The notes beneath the pieces are model-generated. The model was not told the origin of the DNA. It made no database searches and saw only the letters and a program-made list of their open reading frames with translations. DNA of 62,611 nucleotides from Beijerinckiaceae bacterium (GTDB lineage: Bacteria > Pseudomonadota > Alphaproteobacteria > Rhizobiales > Beijerinckiaceae). Where the stretch lies: NCBI GenBank assembly GCA_947478405.1, contig CANJVX010000013.1, positions 1 through 62,611 of the forward strand, written 5' to 3'. The translations under genes were made by a program, and so were the position numbers. Positions 62,444 to 62,611 of this stretch are shown in pieces. Numbering within the stretch: position 1 is the first letter of the stretch; each line of letters opens with the position of its first letter.

Positions 62444-62611
62444 ATGAACCAGCAGTTACAATTCGAACGCACCCGCTTTACCGAACTCCGCCGCCGGCTG
62501 CTTGAGTTGCACCCGGACTTGGATGACCAGACCCTAGCCGACACGCTTGAGGGTGCAACCGATTTCAAAGAGGCCGTGGCGGCTTTGATCCGTTCTGCAC
62601 TGGAAGATGAA
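62444..62611 (+). CDS. Siphovirus Gp157-like protein, partial (C-terminus outside window)
   Basis: The first 56 residues of a gene cut by the window end. The sequence MNQQLQFERTRFTELRRRLL, then ELHPDLDDQTLADTLEGATD, then FKEAVAALIRSALEDE matches the N-terminal helical region (LxDQTLADTLEGxxxxxE) seen in Gp157-like phage proteins and in host-associated homologues. ATG 62444 has AGGTGT eight bases upstream and lies 38 bases after the -10. Identification is tentative given the partial length; it could be a mobile-element gene under the XRE repressor. Confidence 0.55.
   Translation, partial: MNQQLQFERTRFTELRRRLLELHPDLDDQTLADTLEGATDFKEAVAALIRSALEDE

Noticed and set aside
1-62611. CRISPR arrays, tRNA or rRNA genes, insertion sequences
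   Set aside because: No regularly spaced direct repeats, cloverleaf with GTTCGAATC-type arm, or transposase-like ORF was seen.

Overview
The window is GC-rich, densely coding chromosome from an alphaproteobacterium, most probably of the order Hyphomicrobiales (Rhizobiales). The evidence is gene order and families, not a database match: dnaK-dnaJ-pmtA-pyrF-dapB-gpmA with nth nearby, a gshB-yraN-rsmI block divergent from a penicillin-binding-protein activator lipoprotein, a phosphatidylcholine-forming methyltransferase, a fused UreA/UreB subunit, an iron-sulfur (6-4)-type photolyase and BrnTA. There is no tRNA, rRNA, insertion sequence, prophage core or CRISPR array that I can support.

Layout. 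1-5.4 kb: the 5' part of nth (minus strand, cut by the window edge), a DUF2244 membrane protein, an AraC-MGMT DNA-repair fusion, and a sulfonate/nitrate-type ABC importer (ssuA-ssuC-ssuB-like) with an OsmC protein. 5.4-13.4 kb: a housekeeping run of dnaK, dnaJ, pmtA, pyrF, a BrnTA toxin-antitoxin pair, dapB, gpmA and alkB. 13.4-22.5 kb: mostly minus strand, with grpE, glnD, gshB, yraN, rsmI, hemW and rdgB, interrupted by the plus-strand lipoprotein gene. 22.8-33.7 kb: one long nitrogen-scavenging block, urtABCDE (urea ABC importer) running without a gap into ureD-ureAB-ureC-ureE-ureF-ureG (urease). A near-perfect sigma-54 promoter precedes urtA, so urea uptake and hydrolysis look like one nitrogen-controlled regulon. 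33.8-40.7 kb: transaldolase, a TctC-type binding protein, hrcA, a HigBA-type toxin-antitoxin pair, lepA and a universal stress protein.

40.7-49.4 kb is a putative catabolic group of unknown substrate: a DHA2-type efflux pump, an isochorismatase-fold amidohydrolase, an acyl-CoA dehydrogenase, a tandem RidA-like protein, an orphan molybdenum-hydroxylase large subunit, a PhaC-like serine hydrolase and an Asp/Glu-racemase-fold protein that lacks the usual catalytic cysteines. 49.4-49.9 kb is a gap with several nested RNA helices and terminators on both strands, a candidate structured RNA. 49.9-58.3 kb: ilvD, an MFS carrier, an EamA exporter, slyX, idi, a YHS/HMBD copper-type P1B ATPase, a DUF305 protein and thiE. 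58.3-60.1 kb: a 52-residue DUF2256 gene overlapping the end of thiE on the other strand, and the photolyase it usually accompanies. 60.1-62.6 kb looks accessory: lower GC, a coupled pair of uncharacterised genes, an XRE repressor with a perfect operator palindrome over a strong promoter, and the start of a Gp157-like gene cut by the window end.

Three near-complete copies and one half copy of an approximately 85-bp palindromic repeat (ends CGTCATTGCGAG / CTCGCAATGACG) sit in intergenic spaces. Heat-shock genes (dnaK, dnaJ, grpE, hrcA) are all present but scattered, with a sigma-32-like promoter at dnaK and no CIRCE element in the window.
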